64,000 nucleotides of DNA from Rubricella sp038526735 (GCA_038526735.1 JBCBGM010000001.1:62001-126000); one strand, 5' to 3'. Shown: positions 6,904 through 16,150, numbered from the stretch's first letter. Made by a program: numbers and translations. Notes: generated from the sequence alone by a model not told the origin.

Positions 6904-9530
6904 CGTTCTTTGCCCTCAACACCCCGCCCGAACCGGTCGCAGAGACCCGCCTCACTGCCGCTCTCAGATCCGCCGCGGTGCGCAGTTTGGGTGCGGTTCT
7001 GGTGCTGCTGGGGCTTGGGTTAACGCTGATGCTCGCGACCCATGCGCCGGGCGATCCGTCGCTGTTTAACGCGGTGTCACACGCGCCGAGCAACGCGCTG
7101 GGCACGCTGGGGAGCTATGGCTCTGACATTCTCTTGCGCGTCTTTGGCTGGGCGGCCTGGGTTTGGCCTGTGGCCTCGCTGGTATGGGGCGCGCGCTTTG
7201 CAACGCTGAATGGTGCGGACCGGTGGCCGCGCATCTTGATGTTGCCGCTGGCGGCACCCGTTCTCACGGTATTTGCAGCAGCCCACGTACCCTCTGCGAG
7301 CTGGTCCTTTGCGACTGGTCTCGGAGGTATTCTGGGCGATGACTTGCTGACGCGCCTTGTCCCACTGGTGGCGAGTAACGCCGCCCTTTTGATGCCGGTT
7401 CTGACGATTGCCTTGGGGCTGGCGGCGATCACCACCACGCTGCTCGCATTTGGTGTGGATGCGGCGGAGGCGCGCTTGGGCTTGCGTGGTTTTTGGCGCG
7501 GGCTTGGGTCTGCTTTCTGGGGATTGCGCCATTTCGGGACGGTTCTGCGCATCTTAGGCCAGTGGATTGGCACTTGGGCCAGGCTTCTGCTCGGGGCCTT
7601 CATGCACTGGGTCTTGCAACTGATCGCGCGGCGACAGCGCGTCACTGATGACACCGTCGAAGAGCCTGACCGACTGGAGCCGGGCTTTGCCGCCCAGAGC
7701 GACCCTTGGGCCACTGATAGCCCTGCCCCGCTGACCGCCGACACGCCCATTGCCGATTGGAACGAAGATGAAGATGGTCGCGCCAGGCTGATGGATCGGC
7801 TGACCTCGGGCCTCGCCAAGCTGAAGTCAGAGCGCTCCGACGTGCCGCTCGACGATGACACGATCGAGCATGATCCGTTCGAAGCATTCGAGGCGCCTGA
7901 CGCGACGCCGATCCCAGATCATTTGGCGCGTGTGCAGCACGCTACCAAAAAGCCTACGCAATCCCGGCAGGCCCGCTCTGATGCGCAGCCCCGGTTGGCA
8001 CTGGAGACGGAGCATAAGCCCTATGACGGGCCATCTTTGTCGCTCTTGCAAACCCCGATGGAGATCCGCCGCACGGGTGCCTCCGACGAAGCGCTCAGCC
8101 AAAACGCAAAGCTGCTGGAAGCGGTGCTTGATGAGTACGGCATCGGCGGAGAGATCACCGCCGTGCGCCCCGGCCCCGTGGTCACGATGTATGAGCTTGA
8201 GCCCGCGCCGGGGCTGAAAGCCTCCCGCGTGATTGGCCTTGCAGATGACATCGCCCGTTCAATGTCTGCACTGGCGGCGCGCGTCTCGACCGTGCCGGGC
8301 CGCAAGATCATCGGCATCGAATTGCCCAATGATAGCCGCGAGAAAGTTTATCTGCGCGAGCTGCTCTCCACCCGCGCCTATGGCGACGGGGCGCAGCGCC
8401 TGCCGCTCGCACTTGGCAAAGACATCGGCGGCGAGCCGGTGATCACCAACCTCGCCAAAATGCCCCACCTGTTGATCGCGGGGACCACGGGCTCTGGTAA
8501 GTCGGTGGCGATCAACACGATGATCCTGTCGCTTCTCTACAAACTCTCGCCGGATGAATGCCGGATGATCATGATCGACCCCAAGATGCTGGAACTCAGC
8601 GTCTATGACGGCATTCCGCACCTTCTGTCACCGGTGGTGACTGACCCGAAAAAAGCAGTGGTCGCCCTGAAATGGGTCGTGGCGGAGATGGAAGAGCGCT
8701 ACCGCAAAATGTCCAAAATGGGCGTGCGCAACATCGACGGCTACAACGGTCGCGTGTCGGATGCGCTGGCGAAGGGAGAGGCCTTCACCCGCACGGTGCA
8801 GACGGGCTTTGACGATGCCACAGGCGAACCGGTGTTTGAGACCGAAGAATTTGCCCCCGAAAAGATGCCCTACATCGTGGTCGTCGTCGATGAGATGGCC
8901 GATCTGATGATGGTCGCCGGCAAAGAGATTGAGGCCTGCATCCAGCGCCTCGCGCAGATGGCGCGCGCCTCGGGCATCCACCTGATCATGGCCACCCAGC
9001 GCCCCTCGGTCGATGTGATCACCGGCACGATCAAGGCCAACTTCCCCACGCGGATCAGCTTCCAGGTCACCTCAAAGATCGACTCGCGGACCATTCTGGG
9101 CGAGCAAGGGGCAGAGCAACTTTTGGGCATGGGTGACATGCTCTACATGGCGAATGGCGGCAAGATCACCCGCGTGCACGGGCCCTTCTGTACGGATGAA
9201 GAGGTTGAAGAGGTGGTCGCGCATCTCAAGACGCTCGGTGCGCCAGACTATGTAGCCGGCGTGGTCGAAGGGCCGGATGACGACACCGAATCTGACATCG
9301 ATTTGGTGCTTGGATTGGGCGGCAACACGGGCGGCGAGGACGCGCTCTACGATCAGGCGGTCGCGATCGTCGCGCGCGATCGCAAATGCTCCACCAGCTA
9401 CATCCAGCGCAAACTCGCGATTGGCTACAACAAAGCCGCGCGGCTTGTGGAGCAGATGGAGGACGAGGGCGTCGTCAGCCAGGCCAACAAGGTCGGCAAA
9501 CGAGAGATCCTTGTGCCGGAGGTCGGGTAA
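6900..9530 (+). CDS. ftsK: DNA translocase FtsK
   Basis: Septum-located ATP-driven DNA pump that clears chromosome termini during division. The N-terminal region (about residues 28-230) has four or five hydrophobic membrane spans. A charged linker (about 240-370) follows, then the alpha/beta motor with Walker A GTTGSGKS at about 528-535 and Walker B VVVVDEMADL near 660. A C-terminal winged-helix gamma domain (about 813-875, containing KCSTSYIQRKLAIGYNKAARLVEQME) reads the orienting DNA sequences. At 876 residues it has a short linker compared with E. coli FtsK, as is common in Alphaproteobacteria. It ends just before repeat copy B. Confidence 0.97.
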   Translation: MTFFALNTPPEPVAETRLTAALRSAAVRSLGAVLVLLGLGLTLMLATHAPGDPSLFNAVSHAPSNALGTLGSYGSDILLRVFGWAAWVWPVASLVWGARFATLNGADRWPRILMLPLAAPVLTVFAAAHVPSASWSFATGLGGILGDDLLTRLVPLVASNAALLMPVLTIALGLAAITTTLLAFGVDAAEARLGLRGFWRGLGSAFWGLRHFGTVLRILGQWIGTWARLLLGAFMHWVLQLIARRQRVTDDTVEEPDRLEPGFAAQSDPWATDSPAPLTADTPIADWNEDEDGRARLMDRLTSGLAKLKSERSDVPLDDDTIEHDPFEAFEAPDATPIPDHLARVQHATKKPTQSRQARSDAQPRLALETEHKPYDGPSLSLLQTPMEIRRTGASDEALSQNAKLLEAVLDEYGIGGEITAVRPGPVVTMYELEPAPGLKASRVIGLADDIARSMSALAARVSTVPGRKIIGIELPNDSREKVYLRELLSTRAYGDGAQRLPLALGKDIGGEPVITNLAKMPHLLIAGTTGSGKSVAINTMILSLLYKLSPDECRMIMIDPKMLELSVYDGIPHLLSPVVTDPKKAVVALKWVVAEMEERYRKMSKMGVRNIDGYNGRVSDALAKGEAFTRTVQTGFDDATGEPVFETEEFAPEKMPYIVVVVDEMADLMMVAGKEIEACIQRLAQMARASGIHLIMATQRPSVDVITGTIKANFPTRISFQVTSKIDSRTILGEQGAEQLLGMGDMLYMANGGKITRVHGPFCTDEEVEEVVAHLKTLGAPDYVAGVVEGPDDDTESDIDLVLGLGGNTGGEDALYDQAVAIVARDRKCSTSYIQRKLAIGYNKAARLVEQMEDEGVVSQANKVGKREILVPEVG

Positions 9531-9536
9531 AAAGTC

Positions 9537-9811
9537 CTCCCGCACGTCGTCGATGTGCCTTCCGGCACGCCTCCTCCCGTTGGGCCGAGCACCTGCGGTG
9601 GGCTTTTTCGTTGAGAGGCGCTTGAGGGAGGCCCTGCTCCCTCAAGTCGCCTCCTCCAGTGTGGGGTTGTGAGTCGCGTCTGGGTCAAGGGTCCGCAGCA
9701 TGCGCTGCCGGGCTGCGCCCGCCCTTGACCCAACCCCGACTCACGTCTTCGTCGGTTTCGAAATATTCCGGGGTGAATGGCGGGCGTAGCCCGGCAGAGG
9801 GGCAGAGCCCC
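9537..9811. repeat. Structured extragenic repeat, copy B (inverted partner of 2336-2605)
   Basis: This is the inverted copy of the element at 2336-2605 and occupies most of the 311-base gap between convergent ftsK and the GntR gene. Here the inner hairpin is perfect (CTTGAGGGAG/CTCCCTCAAG, loop CAGGGC), and the long arms GTGAGTCG...TCAAGGG pair across the central CGGGCTGCGCCCG region. AAATATTCCGGGG lies at 9761-9773 and AGGGGC-AGA-GCCCCT ends the element. The remaining bases to 9841 hold nothing I recognise. Confidence 0.88.
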
Positions 9812-9841
9812 TGAACGGACCCGTCCTGCAAGGGCGGGCCC

Positions 9842-10483
9842 TTACGCCACGAGCATCCGAAGGCCTCCGGTTACGTCGGCGCGCACCGCGATGCGTAGGC
9901 CAGGCTCATCCCCCGCTTTGAGGGCTGCGATGATCTTCTGATGCGCCTCTACGGCCTTGGTTTGCTGTTGGCGGGCGTAGGTCATCCGCAGAGTTGGGCC
10001 GGATTGCAGCCATACGGTCTCTGCCAGCGCCAGCATCGCGGGGGCTTGGGCGCGGAGGTAGAGGGTGCGGTGGAATTCGAGGTTGGCACGCACATAGCCC
10101 GAGCGTGCGCCCTCGCTGATCAGGTGCGCGATGTCTCGGTTAATCAGCTCCAATCGTTCGATCAGCGCGAAATGCGCGCGGGGCAATGCACGGGCGGCGA
10201 GTTCTGGCTCCAGGAGTGCGCGGATGGCGGCGAGCTCTTCGATGCGTTCCTGGCTGAGCTCCGGTGTGCTGATCCGGCCAGATTTGCTGACCGTGAGCGC
10301 GCCCTCGGCAGCGAGCCGCCGTAAAGCCTCCCGCACCGGTGTCATCGACACGCCCATCTCCTCGGCGACGCCACGAATGGTGAGCGCCTGCCCCGGCTCG
10401 AACCCGCCCTGTAAGATGCGGGTGCGGAGCTCTTTGAAGACCCGGTCGTGGGCGCGGGAGGTGGTGTCTTTTGTGGGTGTCAT
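9842..10483 (-). CDS. GntR-family (FadR/FCD type) transcriptional regulator
   Basis: DNA-binding regulator. The N-terminal winged helix-turn-helix (about residues 8-72) contains the GntR pattern ILQGGFEPGQ followed by VSMTPVREALRRLAAEGAL. The C-terminal helical FCD effector domain (about 85-210) carries the Asp/His metal-type residues usual for carboxylate-sensing members. The start at 10483 puts an 18-bp perfect palindrome 5 bases upstream, ideal for autorepression. The divergent agmatinase operon on the other side of that site is its probable target. The effector is unknown; an amine-derived carboxylate would fit the neighbours. Confidence 0.92.
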   Translation of the reverse strand: MTPTKDTTSRAHDRVFKELRTRILQGGFEPGQALTIRGVAEEMGVSMTPVREALRRLAAEGALTVSKSGRISTPELSQERIEELAAIRALLEPELAARALPRAHFALIERLELINRDIAHLISEGARSGYVRANLEFHRTLYLRAQAPAMLALAETVWLQSGPTLRMTYARQQQTKAVEAHQKIIAALKAGDEPGLRIAVRADVTGGLRMLVA

Positions 10484-10487
10484 GGGA

Positions 10488-10505
10488 TTTTTGTGATCAC
10501 AAAAA
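10488..10505. promoter_or_regulatory. 18-bp perfect palindrome, probable GntR operator
   Basis: TTTTTGTGATCACAAAAA is perfectly self-complementary, centred between 10496 and 10497, and lies between the divergent GntR and agmatinase genes. Its core TTGTGATCACAA fits the GT-N(n)-AC dyad bound by FadR-subfamily regulators. It begins 5 bases before the regulator start codon and 68 bases before the agmatinase start, so one bound dimer could repress both. Confidence 0.75.
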
Positions 10506-10572
10506 AGCCCCACGTCAACACCGCTTGACCTTGCCGCGCCCAATCGCTCACATCGCGCAGCAAGGAGTGCCG

Positions 10573-11520
10573 ATGACCGACCCCCGCAAAGACTACGCTT
10601 TCACCGCCACTGGTCCGGGTGCCGTGACCCATGATGAGCCTATGTTCTCTGGCGCGCTCAGTTTTTGCAGGCGGGCCTATACGCGGGATGTGGCGGAGCT
10701 GGATGTCGCCGTGATGGGCGTGCCGTTTGACACCTCGGTCACCAATCGCCCCGGAACGCGCTTTGGTCCGCGGGCCATTCGTGCAGCCTCCAGCAATCTG
10801 GCGTGGTCGCGGGCATGGCCCTCACCGTTTGACCCGTTTGAGCGGCTGGCGGTGGGCGATTGGGGGGACATTCACTTTGACCTTGGCCGACCGGAAACGG
10901 TGCCGGAAGAGATCGAGACGGCAATTAAGAGCGTGCTGGCGCAAGGCCCTCGGGTCCTGTTGCTCGGTGGCGATCACTTCACCACGTACCCGTCGCTCAA
11001 AGCGCATGTGGCCAAACACGGCCCGCTTGGGCTGATCCAGTTCGATGCACACACCGACACCTGGATCGATGACGGCAAGCGCATTGACCATGGCACGATG
11101 TTTTACCACGCGGTGAAGGAAGGGCTGATTGATCCGGCCCGTTCGATTCAGATCGGCATCCGCACCACCAATGATGACGCGATGGGCATCGAAATCCGAG
11201 ACGCGATCACCGTGCAGGAGACGCCGCTGGCGGAGACCATCGCCGCAATCCGAGACCGCGTGGGCAACGGCCCCTGCTACCTGACCTTTGACATAGACGG
11301 CCTCGACCCATCCTGCGCCCCTGGCACCGGCACGCCTGTGGTGGGCGGCCTCAGCACACATCAGGCGCTGACCATCCTGCGCGGGCTTGCAGGGCTGAAT
11401 ATCGTTGGAGGTGATGTGGTGGAGGTTTCCCCGGCCTATGACGTGGCCGAGATCACTGCGCTCGCGGGCGCCACGATCGCCCTGCAACTCTTGTGCCTTT
11501 ATGCGGAGGCGCCGCGATGA
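10573..11520 (+). CDS. speB: Agmatinase / ureohydrolase family protein
   Basis: Binuclear-manganese ureohydrolase that releases urea from agmatine (giving putrescine) or a related guanidino compound. All metal ligands are visible: His135 in GGDHF, Asp158, His160 and Asp162 in DAHTD, Asp240 and Asp242 in DIDGLDP. It has 315 residues, normal for the family. ATG 10573 follows AAGGAG by 5 bases; further upstream starts would run into the operator. It heads an operon with a DUF2867 gene and a glutamine-synthetase-like gene. Guanidinobutyrate or guanidinopropionate are alternative substrates. Confidence 0.87.
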   Translation: MTDPRKDYAFTATGPGAVTHDEPMFSGALSFCRRAYTRDVAELDVAVMGVPFDTSVTNRPGTRFGPRAIRAASSNLAWSRAWPSPFDPFERLAVGDWGDIHFDLGRPETVPEEIETAIKSVLAQGPRVLLLGGDHFTTYPSLKAHVAKHGPLGLIQFDAHTDTWIDDGKRIDHGTMFYHAVKEGLIDPARSIQIGIRTTNDDAMGIEIRDAITVQETPLAETIAAIRDRVGNGPCYLTFDIDGLDPSCAPGTGTPVVGGLSTHQALTILRGLAGLNIVGGDVVEVSPAYDVAEITALAGATIALQLLCLYAEAPR

Positions 11521-11954
11521 GCCCGCCAGACTACGTCAGCCAACAAAGCGCCGAGATCGCGCCTGACCTGAGCGTGCCTGAGATTTACCGCCGTGCGACC
11601 AACACCTCTCCCGGATGGCTGACCGCAGCATTTTGGCTACGCGACACGCTGGGCCGCCCGTTTGGCCTGCAACCAATCCGCGGGTTTGGGGGGGAGATGT
11701 TGCTCACGCCCGGGGCGCATGCGCATTTCTTCACCGTAGAGCATGTGGATGATGCGCGGCTGCGCGTTTCCGCCAGCGATCATCATTTGACCGTGGAGGT
11801 TGACCTAGCCCGCCCCACACCGGGCGAAGCGCTGGTTACCCTCACCACACGGGTGTGGAACCGCAACTGGGTCGGGCGACTTTACATGCTGCCGGTGGGC
11901 CTCGCGCATCCGTTCATCTGCAACGCACTCTTGCGAAAGGCGGCCCGCGCATGA
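11517..11954 (+). CDS. DUF2867 family protein
   Basis: A 145-residue protein of unknown activity that resembles the DUF2867 family; the LRDTLGRPFGLQ and GGEMLLTPGAHAHFFTV segments support this. No signal peptide or membrane span is visible, so it is probably cytosolic. It is joined to both neighbours by 4-base ATGA overlaps, so it is almost certainly made with the agmatinase and the glutamine-synthetase-like enzyme. I cannot give a function; small lipid- or ligand-binding folds would be one possibility. Confidence 0.82.
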   Translation: MSPPDYVSQQSAEIAPDLSVPEIYRRATNTSPGWLTAAFWLRDTLGRPFGLQPIRGFGGEMLLTPGAHAHFFTVEHVDDARLRVSASDHHLTVEVDLARPTPGEALVTLTTRVWNRNWVGRLYMLPVGLAHPFICNALLRKAARA

Positions 11955-13333
11955 CTGCCCCTATGATCGAGCCCGACAGCGACCTGCACCGCCACATCGC
12001 GCGGGTGTTTTTCGACTATCCAGAGATCAAAACGATTGAGCTGATCTTTCCGGATATGAACGGGGTGGCGCGCGGCAAATTGATCCCTGTCGAGCAAGCC
12101 AACAAGATGTTCGGCAAGGCACGGCTGCCGCTGTCCTCCTATCAGCTCGACATTTTCAGCCAGGATACCGCCGCGGCTGGCGTGGCGATTGACGCCGGAG
12201 ATCCGGATGGCGCGGGGCAAGTCATTGCCTTCGGCCCAGCGTTGTGGCGCGATGGCGACCGGGCCGTTGCCCTGATGACCATGGAAACGCTCGACGGCGC
12301 CCCCAACCCGCTCGACCCGCGACAAGTGCTGGCGGGCGTTCTGGAGCGTTTTACCGAACGCGGCCTCACGCCCGTGGTGGCGCCGGAGCTTGAGTTTTAT
12401 CTGATGGACGCCGCTTTGGGCGCGGATGGACGCGGGCAGCCGCCGCTCTCTCCGCTCGATGGGGAGCGACTCGCGGGGGCCCAAATCTACCGCACCAGCG
12501 TGTATGAGCCATTCGCCGATGTGCTTGACGAGATGAGCGCGGCGGCGCGTGCCTTGGGCGCTCAAGCGGATGTGGCCCTCGCCGAATTCGGACCGGGCCA
12601 ATTCGAGATCAACCTTGAGCACACGCCTGATGCGCTCTCCGCCGCCGACCAGACGATCTTGCTGAAACACGCGATCCGAGGTGTCGCGCGCAAGCACGGC
12701 ATGGAAGGCTGCTTTATGGCCAAGCCCTACGGCGATCAGGCTGGGTCGGGGCTGCACTTCCACATCTCTGTGCTTGATGCACGGGCCCGCAATGTCTTCT
12801 CCCATGATGACCCGAACGCGCCGAACCCGGCCCTCGCCGGGGCGATTGCGGCGCTGAAAAATACGATGGGCGGGAGCACGCTGGCCTTCGCGCCGCATCT
12901 CAACTCCTTCCGGCGACTCGCCCCCGGCACCTATGCGCCGGTCATTGCAGCCTGGGGGCTCGACAATCGCGGGGTGGCGCTGCGTGTGCCCGCCACCACC
13001 GGGCTAGACGCCCGACTTGAGCACCGCGTCGCCGGGGCCGACGCCAACCCTTACCTCGCGCTTGCGCTCATCCTGCAGGCCATCCTTGAGGGAATTGACG
13101 CAGAAGGCGATCCGGGCACGCCCATCATCGGCGAGGCGGATGAAACCCAAGGAGAGATGCTGCCAACCGAATGGCCCGCCGCGATCCGCGCCTTTGAGGG
13201 CTCAGACTTCGTCGCCCGGACAACCGGCACCGAGTTCCAACGCGTCTATGCGCTGATGAAACACCAAGAGGTTGAGATGTTGCGCGCCCGCGTCACGGAT
13301 GTGGAGTTCGAGGTCTACCTCCGCGCGCTCTAA
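11951..13333 (+). CDS. Glutamine synthetase family protein (probable gamma-glutamylpolyamine synthetase)
   Basis: ATP-dependent ligase of the glutamine synthetase fold. The N-terminal beta-grasp block IELIFPDMNGVARGK and the catalytic blocks GLHFHIS and NRGVALRVP are present. The sequence looks more like PuuA/GlnT-type enzymes that glutamylate amines than like housekeeping GlnA: it has 460 residues and I see no adenylylation loop. After a ureohydrolase, glutamylation of putrescine or another amine is the natural next step. Its start overlaps the DUF2867 stop (ATGA). The exact amine cannot be read from sequence. Confidence 0.85.
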   Translation: MTAPMIEPDSDLHRHIARVFFDYPEIKTIELIFPDMNGVARGKLIPVEQANKMFGKARLPLSSYQLDIFSQDTAAAGVAIDAGDPDGAGQVIAFGPALWRDGDRAVALMTMETLDGAPNPLDPRQVLAGVLERFTERGLTPVVAPELEFYLMDAALGADGRGQPPLSPLDGERLAGAQIYRTSVYEPFADVLDEMSAAARALGAQADVALAEFGPGQFEINLEHTPDALSAADQTILLKHAIRGVARKHGMEGCFMAKPYGDQAGSGLHFHISVLDARARNVFSHDDPNAPNPALAGAIAALKNTMGGSTLAFAPHLNSFRRLAPGTYAPVIAAWGLDNRGVALRVPATTGLDARLEHRVAGADANPYLALALILQAILEGIDAEGDPGTPIIGEADETQGEMLPTEWPAAIRAFEGSDFVARTTGTEFQRVYALMKHQEVEMLRARVTDVEFEVYLRAL

Positions 13334-13344
13334 CCCCTTCATCT

Positions 13345-13393
13345 TGATAGAAATACCTCGGGGGTGGCCCGCAGGGCCGGGGGCAGTGCCCCC
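13345..13393. repeat. Extragenic hairpin unit between convergent genes, probable bidirectional terminator
   Basis: Contains GAAATACCTCGGGGG, a GGCCC-GCA-GGGCC hairpin (13366-13378) and a GGGGGC-AGT-GCCCCC hairpin (13379-13393) followed by TTT. Read on the minus strand it has the same layout (GC hairpin, spacer, CCCCCGAGGTATTT) as the left end of the repeats at 2336 and 16090. It lies between the ends of the glutamine-synthetase-like gene and topA, where it could stop transcription from both sides. Confidence 0.68.
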
Positions 13394-13420
13394 TTTACAC
13401 AAACAGCGTGCGCGCAGCGC

Positions 13421-15991
13421 TCATTTAGATTTCGCGGCGGCCTTTGGTGCGGCTTTCTTCTTTGGTGCCGCCTTTTTGCGAGTGGTCTTTTTCTTACCGC
13501 CCTTGGCCGCCTTTTCAGCGATCAAGACCAAGGCTTTATCCAGCGCAATCGCCTCTGGCTCTACGTCTTTGGGCAAGGTCGCGTTGATCTTTTCCCATTT
13601 CACATAGGGCCCGTAGCGACCCTTCATCACCGCCACTTGCCCGCCATCCGGATGATCGCCCAGCACCTTGATCGGCTCAGCTGCCTGGCCCCGCCCACGA
13701 CCCGGGTTGGCGCGTTTTTCTTCGATCAGAGAGACTGCTCGGTTGAGGCCGATGGTGAACACCTCCTCGACCTCCGGCAGGTTGGCGTAGACCTTTTTGC
13801 CCTCGCTGTTCACGTGCAGCACATAGGGGCCGTAGCGGCCAATCGCGGCCTCGATGGGGCCACCGTCCGGGTGGTCGCCGACAAAGCGGGGCAGCGACAA
13901 CAGTTCAAGCGCCTTTTCGAGGGTAACGTCCTCTGCCGCCAAGCCTTTGGGCAGAGACGCGCGTTTGGGTTTGGGCACCTCTTCGGTGGCATCGCCCAGC
14001 TGCACATAGGGGCCGAAGCGGCCAGCGCGGAGGGTCACGGGCAGGTTGGTCTCCGGGTCATGGCCGAGGAGTTTGCCGTCGAGCTCCTGCCCCTCCACCT
14101 CACCACCGAGGGGGCGGGTGTAGCGGCAGTCTGGATAGTTGCCGCAGCCGATAAAGGCGCCGCCGGAACGAGCGGTTTTCAGGCTCAGACGCCCTTCGCC
14201 GCATTTCGGGCAGAGGCGGCGGTCAGAGCCATCCGGCTTTTCGGGGAAGAGATGCGGCTCAAGCACCTCGTTGATCTTTTCGAGCACGTCCGTGATGCGC
14301 AGCTCTGACGTTTCATCGAGGGCGGCGCGAAAGTCTTTCCAGAACCGCTCCAAAAGCTTTTGCCAGTCTTCATCGCCGGCGCTGACGTGGTCGAGCTCTT
14401 CCTCCAGCTTCGCTGTGAAATCGTAAGAGACATAGCGGCGGAAGTAGTTCTCAAGGAACACGGTCACGAGCCGGCCCTTATCCTCAGGGAACAGGCGGTT
14501 TTTGTCTTTGCGGACGTATTCGCGGTCCTGGATCGTGGTGACGATCGAGGCGTAGGTCGAGGGGCGGCCGATGCCGAGCTCTTCCATCCGTTTCACCAGC
14601 GTCGCCTCGGTGTAGCGCGGTGGGGGCTGGGTGAAATGCTGCTCAGGCGTGACCGCTTTTTTGGCGGGCTTTTCGCCCTCCATGATCTGCGGCAGGCGGC
14701 GGCTGTCGTCATCGCCGTCGTCGTCGCGGCCCTCTTCGTAGATCTTGATGAAGCCGTCGAATGTGACGACCTGGCCCGTTGCGCGCAGGCCCACTTCGCC
14801 GTCGGGGGAGGCGATCTCGACAGTCGTGCGCTCAAGCTTGGCCGGGGCCATTTGGCTCGCAACCGCACGCTTCCAGATCAGGTCGTAGAGCTTGCGCTGC
14901 TCGGGCTCCAACCGGCCGAGGTCATCAGCGGAATTGGAGAGGACCGTGGGGCGGATACACTCATGCGCCTCTTGGGCGTTCTTTGCTTTATTCTTATAAA
15001 ACCGCGGTTTTTCAGGTACATAAGCGTCACCGTAGCGGTCTTTGATCGCATCGCGCGCGGCGTGCACTGCCTCTGGCGCCATGTCGATGCCATCGGTCCG
15101 CATATAGGTGATGTGCCCGGCCTCATAGAGACGCTGGGCGATTTGCATGGTCTGGCGCGCACCAAAGCCAAACTTGCGCGACGCCTCTTGCTGGAGCGTT
15201 GAGGTCATGAAAGGCGGCGAGGGGTTGCGAGTGCCAGGCTTGGCCTCGACCTTCTCTACTACCAGATCGCGGGAGGTGATGGCGGCGACCGCCAACTCTG
15301 CATCGACCTGCGTGCCGAGGTCGTACTTGTCGAGCTTCTTGCCCGAGAGGCGCACGAGCCGCGCCTCAAAGCTTTGCCCGCGCGGCGTTTCCAACGTCGC
15401 GGCGACCGTCCAATATTCCTGCGGCTTGAACGCCTCAATCTCCATCTCGCGCTCTACGATGAGGCGGAGAGTGACCGACTGCACGCGGCCCGCCGACTTT
15501 GCGCCCGGCAGTTTGCGCCAGAGCACGGGCGAGAGGTTAAAGCCCACGAGGTAATCCAGTGCGCGGCGGGCGAGATAGGCCTCCACCAACTCCATATCCA
15601 CGGTGCGCGGGGCCTTCATCGCCTCGGTCACCGCCGACTTGGTGATCGCGTTAAACACCACGCGGCTGACCTGCGTGGTTTTCTTGATCGCGCGGCGTTT
15701 TGTGAGCGCCTCTTGCAGGTGCCAGGAGATCGCCTCGCCCTCGCGGTCGGGGTCTGTGGCGAGGATCAGCGTGTCGTCATCCTTGAGCGCATCGGCGATG
15801 GCGCGGACGTGCTTTTGACTGTCGGAGGCCACCTCCCACTTCATCTCAAAGCCATGCTCAGGATCGACAGAGCCATCCTTGGGCGGCAGGTCGCGGACAT
15901 GGCCGTAGGAGGCCAGAACGGTGAACCCGCTGCCCAAATACTTGTTGATCGTTTTGGCTTTCGCCGGGGATTCGACGACCACAACGGCCAT
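13421..15991 (-). CDS. topA: DNA topoisomerase I (type IA)
   Basis: Relaxes negative supercoils by passing a single DNA strand through a transient nick. The Toprim domain starts with ESPAKAK and carries the acidic triad DPDRE (Asp80, Asp82, Glu84). The catalytic Tyr is Tyr296 in HITYMRTDG. One CPKC...CGNYPDC zinc finger follows at about 590-615, then three TopoI_C repeats marked by GRFGPYV, GRYGPYV and GRYGPYV, and a Lys/Ala-rich tail. It has 856 residues. The start at 15991 has AGGAG 7 bases upstream. dprA lies in the same region but is not adjacent. Confidence 0.97.
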   Translation of the reverse strand: MAVVVVESPAKAKTINKYLGSGFTVLASYGHVRDLPPKDGSVDPEHGFEMKWEVASDSQKHVRAIADALKDDDTLILATDPDREGEAISWHLQEALTKRRAIKKTTQVSRVVFNAITKSAVTEAMKAPRTVDMELVEAYLARRALDYLVGFNLSPVLWRKLPGAKSAGRVQSVTLRLIVEREMEIEAFKPQEYWTVAATLETPRGQSFEARLVRLSGKKLDKYDLGTQVDAELAVAAITSRDLVVEKVEAKPGTRNPSPPFMTSTLQQEASRKFGFGARQTMQIAQRLYEAGHITYMRTDGIDMAPEAVHAARDAIKDRYGDAYVPEKPRFYKNKAKNAQEAHECIRPTVLSNSADDLGRLEPEQRKLYDLIWKRAVASQMAPAKLERTTVEIASPDGEVGLRATGQVVTFDGFIKIYEEGRDDDGDDDSRRLPQIMEGEKPAKKAVTPEQHFTQPPPRYTEATLVKRMEELGIGRPSTYASIVTTIQDREYVRKDKNRLFPEDKGRLVTVFLENYFRRYVSYDFTAKLEEELDHVSAGDEDWQKLLERFWKDFRAALDETSELRITDVLEKINEVLEPHLFPEKPDGSDRRLCPKCGEGRLSLKTARSGGAFIGCGNYPDCRYTRPLGGEVEGQELDGKLLGHDPETNLPVTLRAGRFGPYVQLGDATEEVPKPKRASLPKGLAAEDVTLEKALELLSLPRFVGDHPDGGPIEAAIGRYGPYVLHVNSEGKKVYANLPEVEEVFTIGLNRAVSLIEEKRANPGRGRGQAAEPIKVLGDHPDGGQVAVMKGRYGPYVKWEKINATLPKDVEPEAIALDKALVLIAEKAAKGGKKKTTRKKAAPKKKAAPKAAAKSK

Positions 15992-16089
15992 GAGAACTCC
16001 TGCTCGCTTATGGCGGGCGAACATGGGTTTGGGGGGCGGTACTGTCAATGCGGTCGATGGAATGACCTTGTTATTTCACGTAAGGACTT

Positions 16090-16150
16090 GGGGGCGCTGC
16101 CCCCATCGCGGCTGCGCCACTCCCCCCCGGAATATTTGAAAACCGACGAC
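16090..16150. repeat. Partial copy of the dispersed extragenic unit (hairpin plus CCCCGGAATATTT)
   Basis: GGGGGC-GCT-GCCCCC (16090-16104) is followed by CCCCGGAATATTT (16125-16137) and AAAACCGACGA. It matches the first 65 or so bases of the repeats at 2336 and 9811 (reverse), but the rest of that element is absent. It lies between divergent topA and pyrB, so here it cannot be a simple end-of-gene terminator unless it attenuates pyrB transcription. Confidence 0.75.

Noticed and set aside
14360..15202. 280-codon plus-strand frame inside topA
   Set aside because: Topoisomerase motifs on the minus strand are complete across this stretch; the plus-strand product has only shadow-type composition.
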